Translations under genes and position numbers: made by a program | Assembly: GCA_023404345.1 (NCBI GenBank) | Contig: JAEYCB010000032.1 | Span: 1-64,000 of the forward strand | Direction: 5' to 3' | Source: Bacillota bacterium | GTDB lineage: Bacteria > Bacillota > Clostridia > Christensenellales > Aristaeellaceae | Length of the DNA stretch: 64,000 bases | Shown: positions 8,548 through 17,275 of the stretch, piece after piece | Position numbering within the stretch: the first letter of the stretch is position 1 | How the letters are laid out: each line of letters starts with the position of its first letter | The notes under the pieces: model-generated | Database searches by the model: none | Told to the model about the DNA's origin: nothing | The model's input: the letters and a program-made list of their open reading frames with translations, nothing else

Positions 8548-9663
8548 TCAGCCGATGGTGCCCACAAACTGATAGTCCTTGTCAAACCGAGCAAAAATTG
8601 CAGGCGCTCCAAGCTCGATTTCGCCCATCTCTTCATTCTGGATAGACTGGGCAGGCGTACGCGTGGTCATGAGAGCCGCGTCCTCAGGAGTGGCGCCAAA
8701 GCGAATCAGATTTTGGAAGGCACGGATCATGGTAAGGGTGCTGCCAGCAAGCGTTCCGTCTGCCAGGCGAGCCGCCCCATCCTTGACAAACACGTCCTGT
8801 CCGCCGAGCTGGTATTTTCCGTCCGGCATTCCGGCAGCCTCCATCGCATCGGTGATGGCTACGGTATGCTCCTTGCCCTTGCAGCGCATCAGCAGGCGCA
8901 CCACATCGGGATGCAAGTGGATGCCGTCACTGATAACCTCGCAGTTGAGACGATCATCCACCATGGCTGCACCGGGTACGCCGGGCGCGCGATGGTTGAG
9001 AGGCGTTTGTGCGTTGAAGGTATGGGTCACGTGCGTTGCGCCATGGTCGGCGGCAGCGTGCACGGTTTCCGCATCCGCGCTGGTATGGCCGATGCTAACG
9101 GTGATACCGCTATCCGTCAGACGGCGGATAAAGTCCAGTGCACCCTCCTTTTCAGGCGCCATGGTGATCATGCGCACGATGCCGGCGTATGGTCCGGCAT
9201 AGGCCTCCCAATTTTCTTCATTAGGCAGCACAAAGTATTGCTTCAGCTGGGCGCCGGCCTTGCTTTCCTGCAGGAAGGGCGCTTCCATATGCGCACCCAG
9301 CACGATAGCTCCATCCGGCTCCGGGCGGTCCATCACGGCCTTGATGCCCTTGAGCGCGGCCTGCGTATCTTCGGGACTGGCGCTCATGGTGGTGGGCAGG
9401 AAAGCGGCCACACCAAACTTTTTGAGCTCACGGCTCATATGCCGCACAGCTTCCTCACCGTTCATGGTGTCCTGGCCCATGAAGGCATGGATATGCACAT
9501 CCACAAAGCCGGGCAGCAGCAAGTCGCCCTTGAGATCAATGATTTCCGCACCCTCCATGGCAAGCCCCTGTCCGATGGCGGCAATTCGCCCGTCGCTGAC
9601 CACGATGTCCGTAGCTTCACGGAATTCACCATCGATAAAGGCTTTTGCGTTTTTGATGAGCAT
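8548..9663 (-). CDS. nagA: N-acetylglucosamine-6-phosphate deacetylase
   Basis: NagA hydrolyses GlcNAc-6-phosphate to glucosamine-6-phosphate and acetate in the cytoplasm. The 371-residue amidohydrolase has PGFVDVHIHAF (metal site), GAHMEAPFL, SIGHTSADAE, THTFNAQTPLNHRAPGV and the catalytic AITDAMEAAG. ATG at 9663 is preceded by AAAGGAAG. It lies 35 bases downstream of potD with no terminator seen between, so it may be read with the polyamine operon. No nagB is in the window. The bidirectional terminator follows. Confidence 0.95.
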   Translation of the reverse strand: MLIKNAKAFIDGEFREATDIVVSDGRIAAIGQGLAMEGAEIIDLKGDLLLPGFVDVHIHAFMGQDTMNGEEAVRHMSRELKKFGVAAFLPTTMSASPEDTQAALKGIKAVMDRPEPDGAIVLGAHMEAPFLQESKAGAQLKQYFVLPNEENWEAYAGPYAGIVRMITMAPEKEGALDFIRRLTDSGITVSIGHTSADAETVHAAADHGATHVTHTFNAQTPLNHRAPGVPGAAMVDDRLNCEVISDGIHLHPDVVRLLMRCKGKEHTVAITDAMEAAGMPDGKYQLGGQDVFVKDGAARLADGTLAGSTLTMIRAFQNLIRFGATPEDAALMTTRTPAQSIQNEEMGEIELGAPAIFARFDKDYQFVGTIG

Positions 9664-9698
9664 TGGTATCTTCCTTTCTATCGGGCCCCAAGCCCTTT

Positions 9699-10733
9699 TT
9701 ACTGATTTTTGAAAGCGGTGTAGATTTCCTGATAGAGGGTTTCCGTGGCGCCCACGTCTTCGATGAACTCCGCATCCTTGAGCATCTCGGCGGGCACATT
9801 CATCACGCTGGCATCACGATAGGTATCGCTCAGGTATTCACGCGCTGCCTGGTTGACACACATATAATACTGATATTCAGCATTGTGCGCCGCCACCTCC
9901 GGACGCATCAGATAATCCAGGAACTGATGGGCGGCGTCCACGTGCTTTGCGCCCGTGGGGATGACCAGGCCGTCGATGCCGTAACCCAGCCCCTCCTTGG
10001 GATAGACCACCTTAAATTCGGGATGGTCCAGCTGCACCATGTACACAAAGGGCGTAAACAGGAAACCAACACTGGCCTCGCCGGTGGTGACGGCACTGTA
10101 GGACTCCATATCGCCGAAAGTGCGAATGTTGGGATAGAGCGGCATCAGCTTTTCCTTCATCTGCGCCAGCACGTCAGGGTCCGTTTCGTTCATGCTCTTG
10201 CCCATGGTCTTGAGCGTGATGCCGCACAGCACACGGTAGTTTTCCAGCACCGCCACGCTGTCGGCCAGCGCTTCGTTCCACAGGTCCTCATAGCCGGTAA
10301 TCTCAAAAGGTACACGCTCGGGGTCATAAATGATCAGCGGGCAGCCGGCCATGTAGGGAATCACGTATTCGTTGTCCGGGTCATAGGTCTGCGAAAGGAA
10401 AGCGGGGTCCAGGTTGCCGTAGTTGGACAGCTTGCTTTTGTCCAGCTTTTGAATCAGCCCCTGCTTGCGCAGGATATCCAGCGAGTAGTCACTGGAGATA
10501 ATCAGGTCGTAATCCGCACCGCCGCCTTCGGATACCTTGAGCAGCATGCTGTCAATGGAATCCATGGGGGACCATACCACCCGGATGCCGGTTTCCTCTT
10601 CAAAGGCTGACAGAGTATCGCTGTCTACGTAGCCTTCCCAGCTGAGAATGTTGAGCACCTTTTCTTCCTCTGCAATGGCCAGGGCGGGCAACGCCATCAG
10701 CAAGCAGAGCATGAGAGCAACCAGTTTTTTCAT
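9699..10733 (-). CDS. potD: spermidine/putrescine ABC transporter substrate-binding protein
   Basis: This is the extracellular polyamine receptor of the PotABCD importer. The 344-residue product has a signal peptide (MKKLVALMLCLLMALPALA), then the PotD/PotF fold with LNILSWEGYVDSD, GGGADYDLIISSDY and IPYMAG. A typical Cys lipobox is not evident, which is unusual for a Gram-positive binding protein. The start has AAAGGAGAAAG. It is the fourth pot gene, 94 bases after potC. Confidence 0.93.
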   Translation of the reverse strand: MKKLVALMLCLLMALPALAIAEEEKVLNILSWEGYVDSDTLSAFEEETGIRVVWSPMDSIDSMLLKVSEGGGADYDLIISSDYSLDILRKQGLIQKLDKSKLSNYGNLDPAFLSQTYDPDNEYVIPYMAGCPLIIYDPERVPFEITGYEDLWNEALADSVAVLENYRVLCGITLKTMGKSMNETDPDVLAQMKEKLMPLYPNIRTFGDMESYSAVTTGEASVGFLFTPFVYMVQLDHPEFKVVYPKEGLGYGIDGLVIPTGAKHVDAAHQFLDYLMRPEVAAHNAEYQYYMCVNQAAREYLSDTYRDASVMNVPAEMLKDAEFIEDVGATETLYQEIYTAFKNQ

Positions 10734-10827
10734 TATACCACTTTCTCCTTTCCGGAATTAGATACTTGTTTCATCACTTGTTGATCTATGTCAGTCGCAG
10801 CGTGCAGCATGCGAAGGACACCGGTTT

Positions 10828-11661
10828 TTATGCGGCGCGTGCCTGGCGTTCCAGCCTGCGCTGACGCGCGGCGCGCACGGAGGAAAGATAGCGGCTGAAG
10901 GCTACTGCGATAAACACCACGCCCATGATAAGCGTGCATAGCGCATTGACCTGCGGCGATACTCCCACCTTCACACTGGAATAGATTTTGATGGGCAAAG
11001 TGCCTTCTCCTGCGCCATAGACGAAAAAGCTGATCACGAAATCATCCAGCGACATGGCCAGCGCCAGGAAAGCGCCGCTGAGAATGGCGGGACGGCACAG
11101 GGGAAGCGTGATGTCGCGCACCACGCGCGCGGGACTTGCACCCAGGTCGCGCGCTGCATCAAACAGCGCCGGGTCCATGCCCACCAACCGGCTTTTGACA
11201 TTCAGAAAGACATAGGGGATGCAGAAGGTAACGTGCGCCAGCACAAGGCGAAGGTCGTTGCCGCGGATGCCCATAGCGTTGAATACTACCATGAAGGCCA
11301 GGCCGAGTATGATTTCCGGGATCATGATCGGCAAGGACATTAATGATTCCATGGCGGTGTCCAGCCGCGAAGGCCGTCCTCCCGCGCGGTTTACCATGCC
11401 GACAGCCCCCAGCGTGCCGATGATGGAGGAGATCACCACCGACCACAGCGCCACGCGCACGCTCAGCAGCAGCGCGTCGCCAAAGCCGCTTCGGCCGGCA
11501 AAGAGCTTGACATACCAGTCGGTGGTCCATCCGGTAAAGTCAATGGGAATGCGGGCGGTGTTGGCATTGAATGAGTAGACCACTACCACCGCGATGGGCA
11601 GGTACATAATGACCAGCACCAACCCGATAAACAGCAGGGAACCAACAGAATGCTTTTTCAT
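10828..11661 (-). CDS. potC: spermidine/putrescine ABC transporter permease PotC
   Basis: The 277-residue membrane protein has six likely helices and the permease EAA loop DAARDLGASPARVVRDITLPL that docks on PotA. The opening segment (FIGLVLVIMYLPIAVVVVYS) and the FTGWTTDWY motif are typical of PotC. It starts ten bases after potB behind GGAGGGA and acts with PotB as the two-subunit pore. Confidence 0.94.
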   Translation of the reverse strand: MKKHSVGSLLFIGLVLVIMYLPIAVVVVYSFNANTARIPIDFTGWTTDWYVKLFAGRSGFGDALLLSVRVALWSVVISSIIGTLGAVGMVNRAGGRPSRLDTAMESLMSLPIMIPEIILGLAFMVVFNAMGIRGNDLRLVLAHVTFCIPYVFLNVKSRLVGMDPALFDAARDLGASPARVVRDITLPLCRPAILSGAFLALAMSLDDFVISFFVYGAGEGTLPIKIYSSVKVGVSPQVNALCTLIMGVVFIAVAFSRYLSSVRAARQRRLERQARAA

Positions 11662-11670
11662 AGTTCCCTC

Positions 11671-12534
11671 CTAAAACAGGCTCATGTCGCCCGTGCCGCC
11701 CACTTTGCGGTACACGGCGATCACTGCACCGGTCACGGCCAACAGCAGCACACTTAGCGCCGCCGCCATGGGCAGATCGCGGCTATTGATGAGCTGCTGA
11801 ATCAGACCGCCCGCCAGCACGCTCTTGGAACCACCCAGCAGGTCGTTCAAAAAGAACAGCCCCATCGAAGGGATGAATACAAGCACGCAGCCCGCCATAA
11901 GGCCCGAAAGCGTGAGGGGAACCGTAACGGTGAAAAAGGCATGCAGGGGACTGGCACCCAGGTCGCGCGCAGCCTCCACAACGGAAAAATCCAGTTTATC
12001 CACCGTTGTGAAGGTGGGCAGAATCATAAACGGAATCAGTGCATAAACCATGCCCAGCAGCACAGCACTATCCGTATAGAGCAGTTTGAGCGGCTCCTGA
12101 ATCAGCCCCAGATTCATCAGCAGGGTATTGATGGGGCCGTTGCCCATGAGAAGGATGCGCCAACCGTAGATGCGGATCAACGCATTGGTCCAGAAGGGCA
12201 CAATGATCAGCAGCATCACTACGGAGCGCGCCACTGGCGACAGGCGCGCCATCAGGTAGCCGAAGGGATAGCCTATTGCAATGCATATAGCCGTGGTCAA
12301 AGCAGCCAGCCTGAGGCTTTGCAAAAGAACCTTTACGTAGTCCGGGGAAGCAAGGCGCGCATAGTTGGCCAGCGTAATGTCGCCCGTAACGCCCATAATT
12401 TCACCCCGGCTGAGAAAGCTCAAACCTATCACGTAGAGCAATGCCACAAACACAAATGCGATGCTCCACAGGTACATGGGAAGCTTGAGCAACTGCGAAA
12501 AGCGCAGATCCTGCTTTTGGGAGGCGTCCATCAT
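11671..12534 (-). CDS. potB: spermidine/putrescine ABC transporter permease PotB
   Basis: The 287-residue permease has about six membrane segments and the EAA loop EAARDLGASPLHAFFTVTVPL. It contains PFWTNALIRIYGWRILL, typical of PotB. Two adjacent ATG codons (12534 and 12531) follow AAGGAGG; the first overlaps the potA stop, so translation is probably coupled. Confidence 0.94.
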   Translation of the reverse strand: MMDASQKQDLRFSQLLKLPMYLWSIAFVFVALLYVIGLSFLSRGEIMGVTGDITLANYARLASPDYVKVLLQSLRLAALTTAICIAIGYPFGYLMARLSPVARSVVMLLIIVPFWTNALIRIYGWRILLMGNGPINTLLMNLGLIQEPLKLLYTDSAVLLGMVYALIPFMILPTFTTVDKLDFSVVEAARDLGASPLHAFFTVTVPLTLSGLMAGCVLVFIPSMGLFFLNDLLGGSKSVLAGGLIQQLINSRDLPMAAALSVLLLAVTGAVIAVYRKVGGTGDMSLF

Positions 12535-13628
12535 ACCGCCTCCTTGGCATCATCGTCCGGCACAAGAGGCGCATGACGGCGGTTCCAGCCCACATAGACC
12601 TCACTGCCGACGGGGTAGCTGTCCAGCTCAGCGGACTGGGTAACGGCGTTGAGCACCAGCGCGTCGCTCAGCGCAATCTGCGTATGCTGCATGCCGCCTA
12701 CATACTCCTTGCTGCGGATAATGCCCTTGAGCGCCATTCCATGCTGCGGTTCGCGTCCATAGCGTATACGCTGCGGGCGCAGGCACAGGGCTGCCCGCTG
12801 ACCCACAGAGGGGGAGAATGCATCATTTGGCAAGGCAGGAAGCGTTACGCCATTTACATCCAGCGAAAGTCCATCCGGCGAGACGGCTGCCACAGTGCCG
12901 CGCAGCAGATTGTTCTGGCCAATAAAATCAGCCGCAAACAGCGTACGCGGACGCTCGTACACATCCTCCGGCGTTCCGATTTGCTCGATGCGCCCGGCGT
13001 TGAGAATCACAATGCGGGAGGACATGTTGAGCGCTTCCTCCTGATCGTGCGTGATATAAACAAAGGTAATACCCAGCTTTTGCTGCAGGCTCTTGAGCTC
13101 CTGCTGCATCTCCTGGCGCAGCTTCAAGTCCAGCGCCCCCAAAGGTTCATCCAGCAAAAGCACCTTGGGCTGCAGCACCACCGCCCGTGCAATGGCTACG
13201 CGTTGACGCTGGCCGCCGGACAGCTGGGATGGCATGCGCCGCTCAAATCCTGCCAGCCGTACCAGCGAAAGCGCCGACGAAACCCGCTCCTTCTGTTCAC
13301 TTTTGCTCACACCCAGCACCTTTAGCCCATAGGCGATGTTCTGGAACACATTCATATGTGGAAAGAGGGCATAATTTTGAAAAACCGTGTTTACCGGCCG
13401 CTTTTCAGGCGGCAGGCCGGTCACTTCCGTTCCTTCAATCAGAACGCGGCCCGAGGTGGGGCGCTCCAGGCCCGCGATGATGCGCAGCGTGGTTGTCTTT
13501 CCGCACCCGCTGGGGCCCAGCAGCGTCAAAAATTCGCCGGCATATACGTCCAGGCTCAGGCCGCTCAGCACAAGGCCCTCGCCATAGTCCTTGCACAGCC
13601 CCTCCAGGCGCAAAATGGGTTCACTCAA
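12531..13628 (-). CDS. potA: spermidine/putrescine ABC transporter ATPase
   Basis: PotA is the ATP-hydrolysing subunit of the polyamine importer. Visible parts: Walker A GPSGCGKTT, Q loop, LSGGQRQRVAIARA signature, Walker B LLLDEPLGALD, the H loop region ITHDQEEAL, and a C-terminal TOBE-like domain. The start is taken as TTG at 13628, after GAGAGGAAAG, overlapping the stop of the ArsR-type gene. The 20 residues upstream in the same frame are not PotA-like. The product is 365 residues. Confidence 0.94.
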   Translation of the reverse strand: MSEPILRLEGLCKDYGEGLVLSGLSLDVYAGEFLTLLGPSGCGKTTTLRIIAGLERPTSGRVLIEGTEVTGLPPEKRPVNTVFQNYALFPHMNVFQNIAYGLKVLGVSKSEQKERVSSALSLVRLAGFERRMPSQLSGGQRQRVAIARAVVLQPKVLLLDEPLGALDLKLRQEMQQELKSLQQKLGITFVYITHDQEEALNMSSRIVILNAGRIEQIGTPEDVYERPRTLFAADFIGQNNLLRGTVAAVSPDGLSLDVNGVTLPALPNDAFSPSVGQRAALCLRPQRIRYGREPQHGMALKGIIRSKEYVGGMQHTQIALSDALVLNAVTQSAELDSYPVGSEVYVGWNRRHAPLVPDDDAKEAV

Positions 13629-13926
13629 CGCTTTCCTCTCCCTTCTTCCTTGCGGCGGCGCACAGCACATCCAACAGGGCGCGCACATGGGGCCATATTT
13701 CTCGGTTGACGCTGTAGATCACCGTGCAGCCTTCTTTTCGGGCCGTCACCAGCTGCGCGTCCACCAGCTGCTTCATGTGGTAGCTGATGGTGGGCTGTGA
13801 AAAGCAAAAGGCGCGTATGATTTCGCAGCCGTTCATATCGGCATGGGAAAGCATGCTTAAAATGCTGAGCCGCGTTTCGTCGCAGAGCACCTTCAAAATC
13901 GGAATGGACGCCTTGAAACAGTCCAT
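13621..13926 (-). CDS. ArsR-family winged-helix repressor heading the polyamine operon
   Basis: The 101-residue product has the ArsR fold: CDETRLSILSMLS, then FSQPTISYHMKQLVDAQLV as the recognition region, and a wing with GCTVIYSVN. The start at ATG 13926 lies 14 bases after AAAGGAGG. An in-frame GTG at 13941 overlaps that site and is less likely. Cysteines occur at the domain start and in the recognition region, but no established metal-site motif was identified, so the inducer is unknown. Its position as first gene behind a palindrome and strong promoter suggests it represses its own operon. Confidence 0.85.
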   Translation of the reverse strand: MDCFKASIPILKVLCDETRLSILSMLSHADMNGCEIIRAFCFSQPTISYHMKQLVDAQLVTARKEGCTVIYSVNREIWPHVRALLDVLCAAARKKGEESVE

Positions 13927-13959
13927 AGGGTCTGTTGGCACCTCCTTTCCAAGACATGT

Positions 13960-13981
13960 GATATAGATTTTCTTCTATATC
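13960..13981. promoter_or_regulatory. palindromic operator for the ArsR-type repressor
   Basis: Perfect 8-bp arms GATATAGA and TCTATATC are separated by six bases. The site lies between the -10 element and the ribosome binding site of the operon, over the likely transcript start, so a bound dimer would block transcription. Confidence 0.65.
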
Positions 13982-13987
13982 GAAAGT

Positions 13988-14016
13988 ATTTTATATCATA
14001 TGCAATCATCTGTCAA
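13988..14016 (-). promoter_or_regulatory. consensus promoter of the arsR-potABCD-nagA operon
   Basis: On the minus strand TTGACA (14016-14011) and TAAAAT (13993-13988) are separated by exactly 17 bases, a near-perfect sigma-A promoter. Confidence 0.8.
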
Positions 14017-14135
14017 TACAGGCCTGTATGGCACAGATCATGCCGAATGCAGCAAACCGGCAAGACTGATGCATTGCCCACGTGACAGCCCAGAAGAAAC
14101 ATGCTATAATGGAAAAACCGCACTGAAGGGGGGGC

Positions 14136-14936
14136 GTGTCAGCCGTGGCTGAAAGCATTGCGCGCGATAGGCGAGACGGTGAACTGGCCGGCAATCTGGA
14201 TACTTCATTTTTAAAGGTGCTGGCGCTGTGCTTCATGTTTATTGATCACCTGGGAGCGGCAGTGTTTCCCCGGGTGGGAGAATTGCGCATAATCGGCAGA
14301 ATGGCCCTGCCGCTGTATGCCTGGTGCCTGGTGGTGGGCAGCGTCAAAACGCACAACGCGCCCAGATATGCGCTTCGCCTGCTTGGGCTGGCCGTGCTCT
14401 CACAACCGCTTTATATGATGGCGCTCAACCATTCCTGGACGGATTTGAACATTCTTTTCCTGCTGTTCATCGCGCAGGTGGCGCTGCAGGGCATCCGCGC
14501 CAGGTTCATGGGCAGCCAGTTCTGGGTACCGGCGCTGTGCTATGTGCTGCTGGGCTTTGTACAGGTGGACTATGGCTGGCGAGGGCTCACCTTTATTCTG
14601 CTTCTTTTTATGGCGCACGGCTCCGCAGGCGGGCTGGCTGCGACCTACCTGGCCTACGCACTCTTCTGGGGCAGCACCTCATCCCAGATAAACAGCCTGT
14701 TTGGCTATCCGCTCACCTTCCTGACCTGGGAAGGCATTGGGCCTGTGCTGGCGGCCTTTTTCCGGCTGCAGGGCATGATATGGTTATCGCTTCCGCTGAT
14801 TCTGTGCCGCACAAAGACAGGCCTGCGGCTTCCGGGACGGCTGGGCTATTGGCTGTATCCCATTCATTTGATCGTACTGATTCTCATCAGATTAATGATG
14901 GGTACCCCCTTCATGACTCTGCTGAGGGGTTTCTAA
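14136..14936 (+). CDS. TraX-family membrane protein
   Basis: The 266-residue polytopic membrane protein shows the TraX signature near the start (LKVLALCFMFIDHLG, then RIIGRMALPLYAWCLVVG) and the closing LGYWLYPIHLIVL. TraX of the F plasmid acetylates pilin, but chromosomal relatives in Clostridia occur away from conjugation genes and are of unknown function, probably acyltransferase-like. The start is GTG at 14136 after a G run; a second GTG lies six bases later within the same start region. No conjugation gene is nearby. Confidence 0.8.
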   Translation: MSAVAESIARDRRDGELAGNLDTSFLKVLALCFMFIDHLGAAVFPRVGELRIIGRMALPLYAWCLVVGSVKTHNAPRYALRLLGLAVLSQPLYMMALNHSWTDLNILFLLFIAQVALQGIRARFMGSQFWVPALCYVLLGFVQVDYGWRGLTFILLLFMAHGSAGGLAATYLAYALFWGSTSSQINSLFGYPLTFLTWEGIGPVLAAFFRLQGMIWLSLPLILCRTKTGLRLPGRLGYWLYPIHLIVLILIRLMMGTPFMTLLRGF

Positions 14937-14972
14937 TCATATCCATTTATATTTTTGAAAGGACGGGTTTTC

Positions 14973-15887
14973 ATGATCTCAAAGTATAAAATCTATGCTG
15001 ATGCAGCAGCGGACATTCCTGTCGAGCTGCGCGAACGTTACGGCATCAAGGTGCTTCCCATCCCGGTAACCATGGGCGAGCGCACCATTCAAAGCGGCGT
15101 AGAAATCACAAACGAAGAATTCTACGCCCTGATGGATGGTTATAACGGCATTCCGGTCACCTCGCAGATTACACCTTATACCTTTGAAGAGCTTTTTAAG
15201 GCTGAGCTGGCAGAGGGTACCCGCGATCTGATTCTGTTATTGATCAATTCCAAAGGGTCTGCCACGTATTTTAACGCAGTCAGCACTCGCGACCGTTTCT
15301 ATGAGGAAAATGAGGGAGCGGCGGAAAAGCTGCGCATTCATCTCTTTGATGGCGGCAGCTATTCCGGCGGATATGGCTATTCAGCAATTCTCGCCGCGCA
15401 GAAGCTGGAAATGGGTGTTCCTATTGACGTTGTGGTCAAACTTATCGACAGCCAGCTAAAAAAGCAGCGCATCTATTTTGGCCTCTACAGCCTGAAATAC
15501 GCGGGAAAATCAGGCCGTATTCCCAGCGCGGCTGTATTTGTGGGCGAGGCTTTGGGCATCAAGCCCATCATGCAGGTATGGGATCACGTCATCGCCACCG
15601 TGGGCAAGGCACGCGGCGAAAAGAAGCTTATCAAAGAGCTTGTAAAAATGGTGGATGACGATATGGAACCCAACACGCCCTACAGCCTGGTTTACGGCAG
15701 TGATACCACTGTGCGTGACGAGCTGGCCGAAGAGCTGACCAAAAAGGTGGGCTATCCCCCGGTGTATCAGTTCCAGATCGGCGCCGCCATTGCGATCAAT
15801 GCCGGTCCGCGCGTAGTGGGCGCGATTTTTGAAACAGCCCGCAAAAAACTGGTCAAGGAAGAAAAGAATAAGGAAAAGAACGCCTGA
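14973..15887 (+). CDS. DegV-family fatty-acid-binding protein
   Basis: DegV proteins bind fatty acids, and in some Firmicutes act as FakB, presenting them to fatty acid kinase FakA. The 304-residue product has the DegV opening YADAAADIP, the VTSQITPYTFEE segment, YSGGYGY and the domain-two KYAGKSGRIP. ATG at 14973 follows AAAGGACGG; an upstream TTG at 14955 overlaps this site. No fakA is in the window. It meets bioY tail to tail with seven bases between. Confidence 0.88.
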   Translation: MISKYKIYADAAADIPVELRERYGIKVLPIPVTMGERTIQSGVEITNEEFYALMDGYNGIPVTSQITPYTFEELFKAELAEGTRDLILLLINSKGSATYFNAVSTRDRFYEENEGAAEKLRIHLFDGGSYSGGYGYSAILAAQKLEMGVPIDVVVKLIDSQLKKQRIYFGLYSLKYAGKSGRIPSAAVFVGEALGIKPIMQVWDHVIATVGKARGEKKLIKELVKMVDDDMEPNTPYSLVYGSDTTVRDELAEELTKKVGYPPVYQFQIGAAIAINAGPRVVGAIFETARKKLVKEEKNKEKNA

Positions 15888-15894
15888 CCCGCTA

Positions 15895-16461
15895 TTAACG
15901 ATATCTCAGGGATGCGAGGTCCAGCGGTTTTTCAAGACGGCCCGCAAGGAGGGCTGCCAGCACAGCTTTTACGATATCCAGCGGAAGGAAAGCAAAGCAG
16001 TATGCGCTGAGCAGTACGCCAAACGGAACCGGCGCGTTCAGATATACGCCTTTTAGCACCGCAACATAGGGGAGCGCTATGGCATAGCTCACAACCACGC
16101 CAATGAGCACGGCCGCATAGCGCCCCCATTTTTTATCCGCCAACCGGCCCGCTGCCACGGACGCGGCAGCCGCTTCGAAGGGAAAGGCGACCAGATAGCC
16201 GAAGGATGGCGTGGCGATGACTGCCGGGCCCACTGTGGCAGTGAATACCGGCAGGCCGATCAGCCCCAGAAGGAGGTAGGCCCCAAGCGTATAAAAACAG
16301 TAACGAGGCGGCAGCAGCAGCCCGCACAGCAGCACAAAAAACACCTGGGAGCTGAACATTACATCGGTCCCTGGAATGGTAAACTTGATCCACAGCGTGG
16401 AAACAATGATCAGCGCGCACATCAGCGCAGAGAGGGTCAACAGCCGTACTTGCCTGGTCAT
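15895..16461 (-). CDS. bioY: biotin transporter S component BioY
   Basis: The 188-residue membrane protein has six likely helices and BioY features: LSALMCALIIVS at the N-terminus, LLPPRYCFYTLGAYLLLGLIGLPVF in the centre, and PSFGYLVAFP. As an ECF substrate-binding subunit it brings in biotin, alone or with a shared energising module (none here). The start has GGGGGA eight bases upstream. A palindrome over the promoter indicates repression by a BirA-like regulator. Confidence 0.93.
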   Translation of the reverse strand: MTRQVRLLTLSALMCALIIVSTLWIKFTIPGTDVMFSSQVFFVLLCGLLLPPRYCFYTLGAYLLLGLIGLPVFTATVGPAVIATPSFGYLVAFPFEAAAASVAAGRLADKKWGRYAAVLIGVVVSYAIALPYVAVLKGVYLNAPVPFGVLLSAYCFAFLPLDIVKAVLAALLAGRLEKPLDLASLRYR

Positions 16462-16477
16462 TTTTCATTCCCCCAAA

Positions 16478-16513
16478 ATGCGTATACCAATCTAAATGAT
16501 TTGGTATACGCAT
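16478..16513. promoter_or_regulatory. BirA-like operator at the bioY promoter
   Basis: Perfect 13-bp arms (ATGCGTATACCAA at 16478-16490 and its complement at 16501-16513) flank ten bases. Read as GTATACC-N14-GGTATAC it has the layout of BirA operators (GTTAACC-N14-GGTTAAC) with changed centre bases. It overlaps the edge of the -10 element and the start point. Assignment to BirA is inference. Confidence 0.7.
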
Positions 16514-16540
16514 AATACGCCAAAGGGCATGATCTGTCAA
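16512..16540 (-). promoter_or_regulatory. bioY promoter
   Basis: On the minus strand TTGACA (16540-16535), 17 bases, then TATTAT (16517-16512). It overlaps the palindrome by two bases. Confidence 0.8.
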
Positions 16541-16593
16541 GCCTTCTCTTTGGGCATATCTGTGCATACCCTTCCATGGAAGGGGGCATGGGG

Positions 16594-16890
16594 ATGACCA
16601 ACATAAACGCCGCAGACGGCGCAGCGCGCAGCGTCCATACACTTGCCATCGACAAACGCAGGCGCGCCTCAATCACTGGCGTGACAGATGTATGCAGCTT
16701 TCACGAAACGGAAATCGTGCTGAAAATCGATTCGGGCGTGATGATCCTCACAGGGCAGGGATTGCATATTGGCAAGCTGCTGCTGGAGGATGGACGGCTG
16801 GAGGTGGACGGCCATATCGACGGCGTAATCTATGAATCGCCCAGAGCTGCTGCAAAGCGCCCATTTTCCTGGAAGTGGCTTAAAAAATGA
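16594..16890 (+). CDS. yabP: sporulation protein YabP
   Basis: YabP is a small spore-coat-assembly protein expressed in the mother cell. The 98-residue product has the YabP/YqfC fold: SITGVTDVCSFHETEIVLKIDSG, then LTGQGLHIGKLLLEDGRLEVDGHIDGVIY. ATG at 16594 is chosen because GGAAGGGGG sits seven bases ahead; the ATG codons at 16576 and 16588 are before or inside that site. It overlaps yabQ by four bases, the standard yabP-yabQ-divIC order. Confidence 0.9.
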   Translation: MTNINAADGAARSVHTLAIDKRRRASITGVTDVCSFHETEIVLKIDSGVMILTGQGLHIGKLLLEDGRLEVDGHIDGVIYESPRAAAKRPFSWKWLKK

Positions 16891-17207
16891 GATTATTCTT
16901 TGAAACCACAGGACAGGCACAGGCTTTTTTGGCGGCGGTGCCATTGGGACTTGTGTTGGCGGCATGCCTGGATGCTTCGGTGCTGACAGGCCCCCTGCGT
17001 CCGCTTGCAGATGTTGTAATGATGCTGGCCGGAGGCATTGCGCTGATGGTCATGATGCTTCTTGCACGTGATGAAGCTTTGCGCCTGTACCATCTGCTGG
17101 CGGTCCTCACGGGGGCGGTTCTCTACACACAGGGAATCGGCAGGCTGGTGCGCATGATGCGGACCTCGCTGAAAAAAAGAAAAAAGTCTGACACAACGTC
17201 ATCATAA
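16887..17207 (+). CDS. yabQ: sporulation protein YabQ (short)
   Basis: The 106-residue product has three hydrophobic segments and a basic KKRKK tail. Sequence alone is a weak match to YabQ, which is usually longer, but the ATGA overlap with yabP and divIC downstream make the assignment likely. YabQ is a membrane protein of the forespore outer membrane required for spore cortex formation. Confidence 0.7.
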   Translation: MRLFFETTGQAQAFLAAVPLGLVLAACLDASVLTGPLRPLADVVMMLAGGIALMVMMLLARDEALRLYHLLAVLTGAVLYTQGIGRLVRMMRTSLKKRKKSDTTSS

Positions 17208-17275
17208 AAGCAGGAGTTTTTACACCCTGCGCAGAATGTTACAAGTCAGATTGCTTTTGAAGGGAACGACCTGTT

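Noticed and set aside
14136..14936. TraX-like gene as sign of a conjugative element
   Set aside because: No relaxase, coupling protein or type IV secretion genes; chromosomal TraX-like genes are common in Clostridia.
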